This document shows positions 25,095 through 36,500 of a DNA stretch of 64,000 bases, piece after piece. Each line of letters opens with the position of its first letter. The first letter of the stretch is position 1. Both the position numbers and the translations under genes were made by a program. Under the pieces are notes generated by a model. That model was not told the origin of the DNA and ran no database searches. It was given only the letters and a program-made list of their open reading frames with translations. Origin of the DNA: Megaleporinus macrocephalus (Eukaryota; Chordata; Actinopteri; Characiformes; Anostomidae); assembly GCA_021613375.1 (NCBI GenBank), contig CM038705.1, forward strand, positions 8,827,095 to 8,891,094, given 5' to 3'.

Positions 25095-25665
25095 AGGTTC
25101 TGTGCTTCATCTTATACACCTGTTACCAATGGGTGTGGCAGAAACACTTGAGCTAAGTAATTAAGAGAACTGTCCACATACTTTTGACCATAAAGCCACC
25201 AATATTTTAAACAGATACACGATATAAGTAGACTTTATGAAGGTGTCCAAAAGTTTGTAGACACCTGCTCCTCAAACGTTTATGAGCGGTGTTAATAGGG
25301 AGCTCCCCTTCCGTATCAGCCTCTACTCTTCCGGGAAAGCTTTAGTCTAGACGTTGGAACATTGCTGTGTGGATTTGATTGCGTTAAGCCACAAGAGCAT
25401 TAGCACAGCCAGGTACCGATTGGTTCTGCACTGCTCCGCGTCATCCAATAGGTACTGGATGGAGCGTGATCACACCAGAGAATGCAGTCCCACTGTTCCA
25501 CAGCCTGATGCTGGGGCGGCTTTATACCCCTGTAGCCAATGCTTGCCATTGAGCATGGTGACCTTGATCATCCCATTATTGGTATCATACAAGCACAATT
25601 ACGAGGCTAGATTACTAAACGTAAGGGGTGTCTACAAACTTTTGGACATGCAGTGTACATGTGGG
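25095..25665. mobile_element. Tc1-like end fragment followed by a Tc1-type MITE
   Basis: 25095-25200 reads TTATACACCTGTTACCAATG to GTCCACATACTTTTGACC, the terminal part of a fish Tc1 element. 25238-25660 has inverted ends: GTGTCCAAAAGTTTGTAGAC at the left and GTCTACAAACTTTTGGACAT at the right. Between them is non-coding sequence with GATTTGATTGCGTTAAGCCA, a segment I associate with Tc1-derived MITEs. Confidence 0.65.
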
Positions 25666-25806
25666 CCTGAGGGTTTTGTGCTTCACAATTTTTAATGAGA
25701 AAAGAGTTTTTATGGGAAAATGAAGCCCCACGTTTTAATTACCCTGAATTTGTAACCTGTCTTGTAATCAGCGCTGCAGGTACAGATATACTGTAACATC
25801 TCTTTC

Positions 25807-25807
<1 letters not shown>

Positions 25808-25858
<51 letters not shown>
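25808..25858. repeat. (TC)n microsatellite forming the acceptor tract of the last cadm4 exon
   Basis: A perfect TC run of about 46 bases followed by TTTTCTTTCTCCAG, ending at the acceptor at 25867-25868. The polypyrimidine tract of this intron is therefore a length-variable microsatellite. Confidence 0.95.
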
Positions 25859-25868
25859 CTTTCTCCAG

Positions 25869-25978
25869 GCTCGTATCTGACGCATGAAGCAAGCGGTCTG
25901 GATGAGCACGGCGAGGTGCAGGAGGCATTCCTCAACGGGAATGACACCAGTCAGGGCAAGAAGGAGTATCTACTGTAA
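25869..25978 (+). CDS. cadm4: Cell adhesion molecule 4, cytoplasmic-tail exon (last coding exon)
   Basis: Follows CTCCAG, enters in phase 1 to complete the Gly split from the transmembrane exon, and runs 35 further codons to TAA at 25976-25978. The tail reads SYLTHEASGLDE, then EAFLNG, and ends GKKEYLL. The juxtamembrane SYLTHEASG segment corresponds to the protein 4.1/FERM-binding region of CADM tails. EAFLNG is found in CADM4 but not in CADM1-3, which carry DADTAIINAEG instead. The C-terminus is the PDZ-ligand position; most family members end in EYFI or EFFI, whereas this one ends in YLL, still a hydrophobic-x-hydrophobic ligand. The 3' UTR presumably runs into the CA and GA microsatellites after the stop; I could not fix a poly(A) signal. 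Confidence 0.92.
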
Positions 25979-26016
25979 CGGCCTGCAGTGGACGACCACG
26001 GAGCGAACACCACAGC

Positions 26017-26127
26017 CTCACACACACACGCACACACACACACACAGATACACACATTCACACACACAGATACACACATTCACACACACAGCCCTCTTCA
26101 TATCCATCAGAGCAGTGCCATATGAGG

Positions 26128-26185
<58 letters not shown>
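26017..26185. repeat. (CA)n and (GA)n microsatellites after the cadm4 stop codon
   Basis: CACACACA stretches with a TACACACATTCACACACACAGA sub-repeat, then a perfect (GA)n run at about 26131-26182. They lie within the likely cadm4 3' UTR. Confidence 0.9.
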
Positions 26186-26300
26186 TGGAGAGGCCCCTTA
26201 TTAACAGGTCATAAACCAAAACATGTTTTATGAAATAAGAAATACATCCCCAGTTTTGAATTCATCATGGTTGTGATGTCACATCCATGAACATATTGAC

Positions 26301-26358
<58 letters not shown>
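26301..26358. repeat. (ATCT)n microsatellite
   Basis: Perfect tetranucleotide run, about 14 units. Confidence 0.97.
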
Positions 26359-26514
26359 GTCTACACTCATAGTCTGTTTTAACACTCACAGTAGAGGTCC
26401 ACTGTCGTCCATCCGTTCCTTTACATACATTGTAAGCCCCCTTTCAGTCATTTCTCCAATGCCCGCCCACAATACAGCCCCTAGCTGATGTTATTTGGAT
26501 GCTGGGTTATTCTC

Positions 26515-26960
26515 AGATGTGCAGTGACACTGATTTAATGGGGACGTGTTAGTGTGTGAGTATGGGGACGTGTTAGTGGTGTGCTGGTGTGAGTAGATCA
26601 GACACAGCAGTGCTGCTGGAGTGTTTAAACACCTGCTGGACTGAGAATGGTCCACCAACCAGCACTGTCATGTGGCGTCCTTTGATGAAGGACTGCAGTA
26701 TGACCAACACCACACACTGTGCAGCAACATTGTCTCTGACTTTACATCTACAAGGTGGACAGTGAGTGGACACAGTGTGTGAAGACTCCAGCAGCACTGC
26801 TGGATTGATGCCATTTAGTTTCATGCAGGTTTCAAGCACCCAGAGTTCACCCGTGTGAAGCCAGCCTCGGAATGAGAGTCCAAACTTCCAGATAGTTTGT
26901 TCTGCAGTTCCTCCTGGGCTGCTTTTGAAAAGAGACATGAAATAGGAAACAGCCAATGAG
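26515..26960. mobile_element. Foldback element fragment
   Basis: Contains GATCAGACACAGCAGTGCTG followed by GGAGTGTTTAAACACCTGCT and GGTCCACCAACC, matching the internal parts of the element at 18721-19340. Ends are missing or decayed. Confidence 0.6.
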
Positions 26961-27730
26961 AACTGAGGTCATTTACATATATAACTCTTAAAGACCCAGC
27001 AGAAAAAAATAAAAACGCAAGCTGTTTAAGGGATGAAGAGAGGTTGGAGAGGAATTGCGACTGTTTTGGTACATGAACCCACTCACAATTATAAGAGGAC
27101 TTCAGAGGAAAATCTGCAAAAAATAAAAATAAAAAAAGTAGAACGAAGGCTCAGTTACACAATATTCCTATTCCTATTCCTAAGCAGTGAGTAGGAGTCG
27201 CCAGAAAGAAAGAGGATCCCACTTGGGCTAAATATAGGCCGATCCATAACAGCACACGCGCTACCGAACGCTCCAATGTAAACAAACCAACCACTCTGCC
27301 AGCGTTTCGGCTACGGAGGCCAATCAAAGCCAATCCTAAATAAATCCCCTGATGATCCCTGAGTACCTTGCGCTTCACTCATAAATAATTTGCACCAGCT
27401 CCCAGTTATTGGCTGGACAGAAACTAGAGATGCACCAATTTAGAGTTTCTGGGATTACAACTGGAAAATTAGAGGAGTTTTTAAGAGTGGGTTCATCAAC
27501 AGTCTGCACTATAATCCATACGTCAAGTGCAGTGAGTGGTCTTCTAGACCCAATGGCTGATTGATTTACCATTGACACTACATCAGTGGTGAAACACCAT
27601 TAGATGAATTCACCTGCAATGTACTTCAAGACTAGACTTTAATTTGCAAGCAAGTGGTTAGAGATGCTGCATTCATACAGAATCGATCCAGGGTGATGTT
27701 TACTGCTCAAATATAGCTTATAGGTAAATA
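26961..27730. other. Intergenic sequence, no gene seen
   Basis: Mixed sequence with small frames on the minus strand that have no recognisable domains. A segment near 27600-27720 (GATGCTGCATTCATACAGAATC) resembles one near 28380-28440, so dispersed repeats are present but not classifiable. Confidence 0.35.
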
Positions 27731-27731
27731 T

Positions 27732-27759
27732 AGGTGCTTATTTTTCATTGGACAGCGAC

Positions 27760-27834
<75 letters not shown>

Positions 27835-27975
27835 TCGCTGTACAATAAAAAATAAGCACCTCCAAAAATGCTACTTTACAGGACAGACCAAAAACATACT
27901 TTACTTTCAATGTAACTCAACTCAATTGAACCAGAATTTTCTCCCAAGCTATTTTGGAGCACTCTTTATTGGTAT
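27732..27975 (+). mobile_element. MITE of the CGCTGTCCAATGAAAAAC family, copy C, with inverted ends around a (TA)n run
   Basis: The family end appears twice in opposite directions: at 27732-27760 (AGGTGCTTATTTTTCATTGG and on) and at 27833-27861 (AGTCGCTGTACAATAAAAAA and on). These are 29-base arms with two mismatches on either side of about 68 bases of TA. The right-hand copy continues into the family body to about 27975. Confidence 0.75.
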
Positions 27976-28117
27976 ATATATATATATATAAATATGCCCT
28001 TTATTAGTGGGTCATAAACCACATTGGTCTTGTTTTATGAAAAATGTTGATGTAGTATGTGAACAGTTTTTCGAATGTAAACTTGACATAACCAATCATT
28101 GAGCTTATAGCAGTTTA

Positions 28118-28128
28118 GCTGCCCATGC

Positions 28129-28174
<46 letters not shown>

Positions 28175-28187
28175 TTACCTACTTGTA
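28118..28187. repeat. (ATCT)n microsatellite
   Basis: Perfect ATCT/CTAT run of roughly 15 units. Confidence 0.95.
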
Positions 28188-28545
28188 TCTACACTCATTG
28201 TCCATGTTAACACTTACAATATACGTCCTCTGTTGTCCGTCGGTCCTCTGCATACCTTGTAAGCCCCTGTTTAGTTATTTCTCAAATTGTCCCCCACAGG
28301 ACAATGGTGGATCATCCTCCGCACTGCAGTGACACTGCAATGTACTTCTAGATTTCCATTTACATGCAGGGTGTTTGATGTAAAACGCTGCATTCATACA
28401 GAATCCTGCAGGCTCAGATTTCTTTACAGTGGTGGTGAATGGAACCAGGGGTCTCTTTGTTTGCTGCTTAAATGTAGCATATACATAGCATTTACCAGAC
28501 AAAACCACCGGTGAACCTATGCGTGTCTTCTGAGTTGTCTACATA

Positions 28546-28640
28546 GTGTTGATTCAAGATTCAAGAGTTTTATTGTCATGTGTACAGCAGAACAGACAGT
28601 TACACTGTACAATGAAATTCTTAAAGATAACAAATAAAAT
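28546..28640 (-). mobile_element. L2-like LINE 3' end
   Basis: Plus strand GATTCAAGATTCAAGAGTTT then TTGTCATGTGTACAGCAGAA and ACACTGTACAATGAAATTCT. Reversed, this is the usual 3' tail of a fish L2-like LINE (ATTTCATTGTACAGTGTAAC, then ACAATAAAACTCTTGAATCT). Strongly 5' truncated. Confidence 0.7.
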
Positions 28641-28954
28641 AAATAATTAAAAAATATATACAAAATATACAAAGTATAATAATATATGATGGTACAATAG
28701 TAATACTTTCCAGTATGCAATGTTGACGATGGTAGTAGTTGTAGTGGATGTGAAACTCTCTCCGCCATTGCACCGAAAACCTTCTTGGACATCAGGCGAC
28801 ACTTTTTACAGCCACTTCATGTAATAACTTTCTTCGAGGGAGCCGTCATTCAGACGTCTGGTTCCTGTCACCTCCGCTGTGAACAATTCTGACTTCCAGA
28901 ACGAAGCCTTTCACATTAAAAAGCTCCGAATGACTTGACCATCTATTCATGCGG

Positions 28955-30290
28955 GAAATTGAGAAGTCACAGTGGAACTCGGTGAAACAAGTTTCCGTGT
29001 GGGAGCTTTGTAGAAGCGTCAAACTCTTTAGATGTTCGGTTCCCATCACCGCCACTGTGAACTACTCCGGAGTGGTGAATATCTCCACAACAAGATCTTT
29101 CACATCAAGCAACTGTGAAGCACTATTTAGTAATTCAGAAAAAAAGTTGAACTGAGTTCCATTCATTCGTTCCATGTTCTGGAAACCATGTATAGGAACT
29201 GGTGGGACGATGAGTAAGACTTTACTGTTGGGTTCTGTTCATAAGGCCGACATAGCCCTACATAAATGTGAACAACTGCTTATTCCAGTGGTCGTCAATT
29301 GCTATAAAGGTTACATTGGCCAGTTTAGATCAAAGTTATGGAATGTAGTCTGGAATCAGCATTCATAAACATATATGTCAGGTTATTGGTCAGCTGTCAT
29401 AACAAGTTCATGTAGGTATCACACAGCCTTATGAACCAACCCTACAACAATGTTCAAATTAGTTTTCATCTCATTGGCCATAATTCCAATTTCCTATACG
29501 TTCCAGTGTATCGTCAGTGCATGGTCTCATGATCTCTCCATCTCTCTCGTTCTATCTATCGTTTATGAATATTAAAGGCGTTAGAAGGGTAATCTTTGAG
29601 AAGTGGGCTAAATTGAGATATCACAGTGGAACTCGGTGGAACAAGTCTCCGTTTGGGAGCTTTGTAGAAGCATCAAACTCTTTCGATGTTTGGTTCCCAT
29701 CACCGCCACTGTGAACTACTCCGGAGTGGTGAATATCTCCACAACAAGATTTTTCACATCAAGCAACTATGAAGCACTAAGCCGTAACCATTTAGTAATT
29801 CAGAAAAAAGTTGAATTGAGTTCCATTCCTTCGTTCCATGTTCTGGAAACAAGACCTACAGGCGTTAGCTGTGGATGATACCTGCTGCTTCTTCTGCAGT
29901 GTATAGGATGGGATGAAGAGTTAGACTCTACTGTTGGGTTCTGTTCATAAGGCCGACATAGCCCTACATAAATGTGAACAACTGCTTATTCCAGTGGTCG
30001 TCAATTGCTATGAAGGTTACATTGGCCAGTTTAGATCAAAGTTATGGAATGTAGTCTGGAATTAGTGTTCATAAACATATATTTCAGGTGTCATACGTTC
30101 ATGTAGATATCACATAGTCTTATGAACCAACCCTACAACAATGTTCAAATTAGTTTTCATCTTATTGGCCATAAATCCAATTTCCTATGGTCTCATGACC
30201 TCTCCATGTCACTCTCTCTCTCGTTCTATCTATCGTTTATGAATATTAAAGGCATTAGAAGGCTACTCTTTGAGAAGTGGGCGTCAACTT
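28955..30290. repeat. Tandem duplication of a ~660-bp unit
   Basis: CACAGTGGAACTCGGTG occurs at 28969 and 29626, and TATCGTTTATGAATATTAAAGGC-type sequence near 29558 and 30231. The sequence between them is alike throughout (GAACTACTCCGGAGTGGTGA; GTTCATAAGGCCGACATAGC), with indels. Non-coding. Confidence 0.85.
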
Positions 30291-30479
30291 TGGGTCGGTG
30301 CTCCAGACTGGACGCTTCAGGATCAGAAAAGTGACCGAAAGAAAGAATGAAGGAAGGAAGGAATGTTTTATAGAATGCTACACACACACACACGTACATG
30401 ATCACACACACATGACGGACATACCGATACATATCTCTTAAGTCGTTATTTGTACAAAAGGGTCAAAGTAAATTAAATG

Positions 30480-31440
30480 AACCTTTTAAGAAGTGAACAA
30501 ACAAACAAACAAAAAAAGAAATAAAAAAAAGATTTACTTTTGAGCGCATTACCAAGCGATGCTATTATACTAACACAGAATATTAGCCTAGAGGTACAGA
30601 ACCGAACAAATTACTGTTGAGTGATCTTTAAAATAAAAGGAGAAAATGTGAAAAAAAAAGATTTCTTTAAAATAAAAAAAAATTCCTTTTTGTTTTTGGT
30701 TGTTTTTTTAATTAATTATTATTTGGACTATTCCGATTGTTGTTACTGTTATTATAATTATTATTATTATTATTACTGTTATTACAATTGTAAATGTTCC
30801 CGACTGTACACTTTGTTTTCTTTTCCTTCGCCTCTAGAAAGAAAAGACCCAGTCGTTCGGCTTCTTCTCGTCTCTTTTATCCTCTTCTATCTTTCGTGCT
30901 CTTTCTATCATCTATCATTGTGCCTGTCCGTCTCCGGCCTCTTCCTCTTTGTCCTTCGCCCGTGTAGGGTTTATTTTTTCTTCTTTCTTCCTCTCCTTTT
31001 TCCCCCCATTCCTTTTTTTTTCTTCTTTTTTATAGTCTTCACGTCGCTGTTGATATAGCTAACTGTGTTTCTTTATAGGAGAAAGACAAGCGAGCACGAG
31101 AAAATAAAAACGTACTTCGAGAGACCTCCTGTCAGAGCCTTGTCTTGCCTGCTTTGCCGAAACTCGTTGCAACGTGTCAATAAAGGACAGAGTGAAAGGG
31201 GCTCGAGAGAAAGACGGAGAGATGGAGAGATCGATGCATTTACAGGTGGCTGTAAAGAAGAAGGGGGATTTAAGAGGTGGTGGGGGGGTGTATTTAAATC
31301 TGACAAAGAGAGCGATAAAAGGAATGAAGATGAAAGAATGAATATAGAAAAGCCGGGGTGGTGAATGATGACGATGATGGAGGAGAAGAGCGCTAGAGAG
31401 AGAGAGAGAGCGAGGGAGGGCGAGCGAGATAGCGCAGCTG
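30480..31440. other. AT/poly-T rich then purine-rich intergenic stretch
   Basis: 30480-31060 is rich in poly-A, poly-T and ATT triplets and gives low-complexity frames. 31160-31440 is purine-rich (GAGAGAAAGACGGAGAGATG). No gene is supported. Confidence 0.5.
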
Positions 31441-31900
31441 TGGAAAACTACACCATTAGGCCGCCATTATTTCCACGCAATCAATGCGCCATTCTGTCAG
31501 AAGATGCTCAGCGGAGGGTTTATTGCCGGCAGGCTTTTGGATTTAAAAGCCAGCGGAGGTCGCCGCGGCGCTGATCGATGTGTTTGTCCTCCATCGACGC
31601 GAGGCGCAGCAGAAGCCCAACCGTCATAAAGAGTGATTGTCGAGCCGCAATCAAAGCGGCTCCCGGCGCATGCGCCGCACCGAGGCATATGGCGGCCCTC
31701 CACTCATAAACAAGGCCCGCAATTAAGCAGACCAGGTATCTGCTGAGTATCAGGGGGGCGGGGTGGGGAGGCGGCCATCATGCAAACATTGATTTCACTG
31801 TCATCGATTTGTACGCATGTAGGATGCAGATAAACCTGCGACTGCTGACGTGAGAAGAAATAAACAGTTGCAGCAGCAGATGGTAATGCTGTAGCCGTAT
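31440..31900. promoter_or_regulatory. Conserved-looking non-coding block (candidate enhancer)
   Basis: GC- and CpG-rich unrepetitive sequence with evenly spread TF-like cores: GGCCGCCATTATTTCC, CGCAATCAATGCGCC, CCGTCATAAAGAG, CAATTAAGCAGACC and an octamer ATGCAAAC at about 31780 followed by ATTGATTTCACTGTCATCGA. Frames here are short with no splice context. It stands out sharply from flanking low-complexity DNA. Inference from composition only. Confidence 0.4.
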
Positions 31901-32064
31901 GTTTTGGCGCCCGAGTCTCAGAAATGAAACATCTCGGCCTTAAATGTGGCAGGTTGAGAACTTTTACCAGGAATTATCTCGGCATAGCGCTGGAAGCAAG
32001 GGCGTAGACTTGCTCTTGGCATTGATGGGTACCTATGACTTCCCATTAACCAAAGGTGTTTTAA

Positions 32065-32215
32065 GTATTCACATTCATTACTCAGGTAGAAGTATAGATA
32101 CTAGGGTTTAAAAATACTTCTGTAGAAGTTGAAGTTTTTTACTCCAGTAAAAGTGTAAAAGTACTGCTTTCAGAACTACTTAAAGTATAAAAGTAAAAGT
32201 AATGTAAGACGTATT
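32065..32215. mobile_element. Possible hAT (Tol2-like) terminal fragment
   Basis: Dense GTAGAAGT, TACTTAAAGTA and AAGTAAAAGTAATG words (TACTCCAGTAAAAGTGTAAA) resemble the subterminal repeats of hAT elements of the Tol2 type. No second end or target duplication was found. Confidence 0.35.
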
Positions 32216-32571
32216 CTACATGGAAACTCTGGGAAACCCTTAGTCTTTCTCTTCATCACAAACTTCATCATATAAACCTGCCTATTCATTCACTCAGACA
32301 GTCCTTCCAAGAAACTCAACTGGTTCAACTGGTGTTTCCTCCCACTTCAAAATCCTGCCCGGGTCTGACTTGTTCACTAATGTGGTGCATGAATCAGCCT
32401 GATGACACATTCAGTTAGTGCTACGAATTCAGAAACAGAAACCTTAAAAACCCATAGATTTCACAGTTTGACTTACAAATAGAAAAAGCCATTCAAGTGG
32501 ATTATTCCCCCAGTTTGGAGGTTGACCAGTTCAGACTTGGTCACAAAAACAGCACATAATCCATCATAATG

Positions 32572-33050
32572 GTACACTACGGCTCAAAAGTTTGGGATCA
32601 CAGTGAAATGTTCTTGTTTTTAATGGAGTATCTTCTTCCTTAACACAACAATGGACTGACGGGTCTCTAAAGAAAGTTGTTTCTTTCTGGCCATTTTGAG
32701 TCGGTCAGCAAGCCATCAACTGCTGATCTTCAGATACTAAATTAACCTAGAATGTTGTTCTCCCTTTTATACTCACTTATTAGTAGAATGTTTTTCAGCT
32801 GTGCATCACAATTGAGCAAGAGTGTCCTAACAACCAATTAGTCCAATAACATCCTTAACTTGGATTGGTGGTCGTACCAGGAGATTTAGACAGAGGACTG
32901 AGAATTGCTGATAATAGGACTATATGCAAAATAAGCCTTTATACAAAAATAGACTTTAATACAAACATTTTTATTCTTTAAAAATCATCTGACACACTTA
33001 TATTAATTGTAAAATGGATAATATTGTTTGTCAATTGCATGAAAATTCGG
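32572..33050 (-). mobile_element. Tc1-like MITE, copy 1 (inverted relative to copy 2)
   Basis: Begins TACACTACGGCTCAAAAGTT and runs collinearly, in the opposite direction, with 39054-39580. The distal inverted repeat is missing. On the minus strand it keeps the short frame starting [19 protein letters not shown], which resembles the first helix of Tc1-type transposase DNA-binding domains and stops after 24 codons. Confidence 0.75.
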
Positions 33051-33890
33051 CCTTACTTACCAACCCCAAACTGCCCCCCCCCTCAGTGCCCCAAAGTCAG
33101 AAACTTCCAACTTCAAATTGATCACGAGTACAGCATATAAACCAGCCTATATGTTCATCCATTGATTCAGCTAGTCCTTATTTATTGATTCAGCTAGTCC
33201 TTATTCATTGATTCTGCTAGACAACAGAAAAGCACTCAAAGTCTTTCTCAGTTATAATGACAAATTGGAAGGCCATTCAAGTGGGTTCCTCTTCCACCTG
33301 TAAATCTAAGGCTTTGCAGTCCTGACTTGGTCCAGCCTTAGAGTGCATTCAGACCATCCTTGAACACTTGCCAATGGAAAAGTACTCAAAACCCCAAATC
33401 TTGCTGTGACATATACAAAGCCACAATGGGAGTGGACTTAGTTGTATGTGCATTCATGCATACAAAGCATAGCGGGAATGCTGACTGATGGTGAATGTGT
33501 TTGGGGGAAAAAAAATCTAGATAGCGTTCTGTTCTTTAGAGAGAACTGAAAAAGCATTGTACTACAAACAGACAAGCCCAATTGAAACTGTGAAGTTCTG
33601 TCCCATCCAATACTTGTCGTACAAGCCGCTCCCCCATTACTTCTCGCCGCGCCCCATTGTGCACATACAGTGCGTGCATCTTTATCTTTTTATCCCTCTC
33701 TCCTGGCACCGTGGCCTGAATCAGTTGTTCAGTGGTGAATATTTTCAGCTGGGAACATCAAGCATGCTTATTGGCAGGACCAGCATCTCTCCAAAGCTAG
33801 CTCAGTAGAACTAATTGACTTTGATTGACGCTCTCAATACCAGATCATTCTCGCTGGTAATTGCCACCAACCTTGAAATTTACTTTGTGT
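33051..33890. other. Intergenic sequence, no gene seen
   Basis: Contains short near-duplicates (TTGATTCAGCTAGTCCTTAT twice near 33173-33205). No gene or clear element. Confidence 0.4.
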
Positions 33891-33892
33891 CC

Positions 33893-35060
33893 ACATACAC
33901 TAAGTGGCCAAGAAGTATTGGGACACACCTTTTAGCCCTTAAATGTTCTTCTCAGCCTTTTGGTAGAGCACAGTCAGTATATTTTGATGAAGAAGGTGTC
34001 GAACGCAAAGTGATTGTGCATCTCTACCAATCGGCAGAGGCATGTTAGGCTAAAGAATTCCACTACAGGTAGATGAGGCAACAGATATATACCTTTAATG
34101 TTCTCATCCATTGAGGAAGCAACTTCATACATATGGACTGTTAATGGTGGTGAGCATGATTTTCTTAGCATATAATAGTTTTAGAGGTTTTAAAGGATTT
34201 CTAATTTAAATTAGAAATAGTAGAAATTTTACTGGCCCAAACAAATAAAAAATCCATAAAGTCTTGATGAGGATATTAAAGAGATAATGATTACATTCAG
34301 TTGTTTCATTCGGTCCCATATAAAATCAAGCAGCTAGCCATGCAGTCTGCCTTTACGACCATTAGTGAAAGAATGGGTTGTTCTGAAGAGCTCACTTGAT
34401 TCCAGCATGGTGCTGTAATAGGAGGCCACCGATGGCAGTTTGTAAAATTTCTTCCGCCCTAGATTTTCCACCACACAACAATCTGCTGACTTAATAACTG
34501 CAGAGCTCCAAACCTCCTCTGGCATCAACATCAGCACAAAAACTGTGCACTGGGAGTTGCAAGTCTTACATCATCAAGCACAACGCCAAGCGTTTGGGGT
34601 AAAATGCCACCACTGGACTCTGGAGTGGCCAATCATGCTTCTCTATCTGGAAGTCTGATGCACGAGTCTGCGTTTGGAGAATACCAGGAGTGTGTGTTGA
34701 CTGTAAAGTTTGGTGGAGGGGGGATGATGCTATGGGGGTGTTTTTTAGGGATGGGCTAAAGACCCTTGAAGTTCTAGTGAAGGGAAAGCTTAATGCTTTA
34801 GCAGATCAAGACATTTTGTTCAGTACACTTCCAACTTGGTGGGAACAGCTTGGGGAAGAACCTTTTCCTGTTCCAGCATGACTGACTGTGTCCCAGTGCA
34901 CAAAGCAGCTCCATACAGGCTGGTTGGGTGAGTTTTGGTGTAGAAGAACTTGACTGGCCCACACAGAGACCTGACCTCAGACCCATCAAACACATTTGGA
35001 ATAAACTAGAATGGAGATCACGAACCAGATCGTCATATCTCGTCACACACATACAAGGTT
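33893..35060 (+). mobile_element. Decayed Tc1-like transposon with transposase pseudogene
   Basis: Starts with ACACTAAGTGGCCAAGAAGT, typical of a Tc1-type inverted repeat. From about 34430 to 35045 the plus strand carries a disrupted transposase: FGGGG-like VWWRGDDAMG, then GKLNALADQDIL, then LPTWWEQLGEEPF. Further pieces of the catalytic region follow in other frames (PVHKA-like and DLxPIxHxWxxL-like). Stop codons and frameshifts rule out function. The right end runs directly into the 42-bp minisatellite. Confidence 0.75.
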
Positions 35061-36500
35061 GGTGTTTCCAATAAAGTGGTCAGTGAGTGGAGGTCTAATG
35101 TAGGTGTTTCTAATAAAGTGGCAAGTTAATTAAACTACAAAATATGTGTTTCTAATAAATTGGCCAGTAACTGGAAGTCCAAAGTGGGTGTTTCTAATAA
35201 AGTGGCCAGTTAGTTAAAGTACATACTAGCTGTTTTTAAAAAAATGTGGCCACTGAGTAGATGTACAAGGTAGATGTTTCTAATAAAGTGGCCAGTGAGT
35301 GGAAGTCCAAGGTTGGGGTTTCTAATAAAGTGGCCAGTGAGTGAAAGTCCAGGCTTGGTGTTTTTTAATTGAGTGGCCAGTAAGTTACAGGTATGTGTTC
35401 CTTATAAAGTGGCAGACGAGAAGCAGCACAAAGTCGGTGTTTCTAATAAAGTGGCCAGTAACTGGAAGTCCAAGGTGGGTGTTTCTAATAAAGTGGCCAG
35501 TTAGTAAAAGTACATACTAGCTGTTTTAAAAAAAATGTGGCCACTGAGTAGATGTACAAGGTAGATGTTTCCTGTAAAGTCCAAGGTTGGGGTTTCTAAT
35601 AAAGTGGCCAGTGAGTGAAAGTCCAGGCTTGGTGTTTTTTAATTGAGTGGCCAGTAAGTTACAGGTATGTGTTCCTTATAAAGTGGCAGACGAGAAGCAG
35701 CACAAAGTAGGTGTTTCTAATAAAGTGGCCAACACACAAATAAACAAGCTTGTTGTTTTTAATGAAGTGGCCAAAAATAACACAAGGTGGGTGTTTCTAC
35801 TAAAGTGGCCGGTTAGTGGAAGTCTAATGTAGGAGTTTACTATCAAGTGGTCAGTGAGTGGAGGTACAAAGTAAGTGTTTCAAAGTATCCAATGAATGGA
35901 TGTATAAGGTAGGTGTTTCTGATAAAGTGGCCAATAATTAGAAGCACAAGGTTGGGGTTTCTAATAAAGTGGCCAATAATTCAAAGCACAAGGTTGTTTT
36001 TTTTTATAAAGTGGTTAGTTAGAGGAAGTCCAAGGTTGGGGTTTCTAATAAAGTGGCCAATAATTAGAAGCACAAGGTTGGTATTTCTAATAAAGTGGCC
36101 AGTGAGTGGAAGTCCAGGGCTGGGGTTACTAATAAAGTGGCCAGTGAGTGGACGTCCAAGGTTGGGGTTTCTAATAAAGTGGCCAATAATTAGAAGTTTC
36201 TAATAAAGTGGCCAGTGAGTGGAAGTCCAGGGTTGGGGTTTCTAATAAAGTGGCCAGTGAGTGGAAGTCCAGGGTTGGGGTTTCTAATAAAGTGGCCAGT
36301 GAATGGAAGTCCAGGGTTGGGTTTTTTTAATAAAGTGGCCAGTGAGTTAAAGGTAGGTGTTCCTTATAAAGTGGCAGATGAGAAGCAGCACAAGGTGGGT
36401 GTTTCTACTAAAGTGGCCATTTAGTGGAAGTTCACAGCTATTCGTCACAACATAGTGGCCGCTGAGTAGAAGTGGAAAGTGGGAGTTTGCAGTAAAGTGG
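35050..36500. repeat. 42-bp minisatellite, block 1
   Basis: Imperfect units of TTTCTAATAAAGTGGCCAGT-GAGTGGAAGTCCAAGGTTGGGG (42 bases). The first unit, GGTGTTTCCAATAAAGTGG at about 35060, is the terminal sequence of the Tc1-like element to its left. Since 42 is 14 codons, repetitive frames arise. Units in the left half are more diverged than those near 36200. Confidence 0.93.

Larger units (their letters stand above)
16056..25868 (+). other. cadm4: Last intron of cadm4
   Basis: A 9.8-kb phase-1 intron bounded by GTGAG at 16056 and CTCCAG ending at 25868. It contains the microsatellites, hAT MITE, foldback element, tandem array, conserved-looking block and Tc1 remnants listed separately. No alternative exon was recognised inside it. 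Confidence 0.85.

Noticed and set aside
31365..31703. Small frames on both strands over the CpG-rich block
   Set aside because: Short, overlapping, no splice sites or Kozak support; the block is better read as non-coding.
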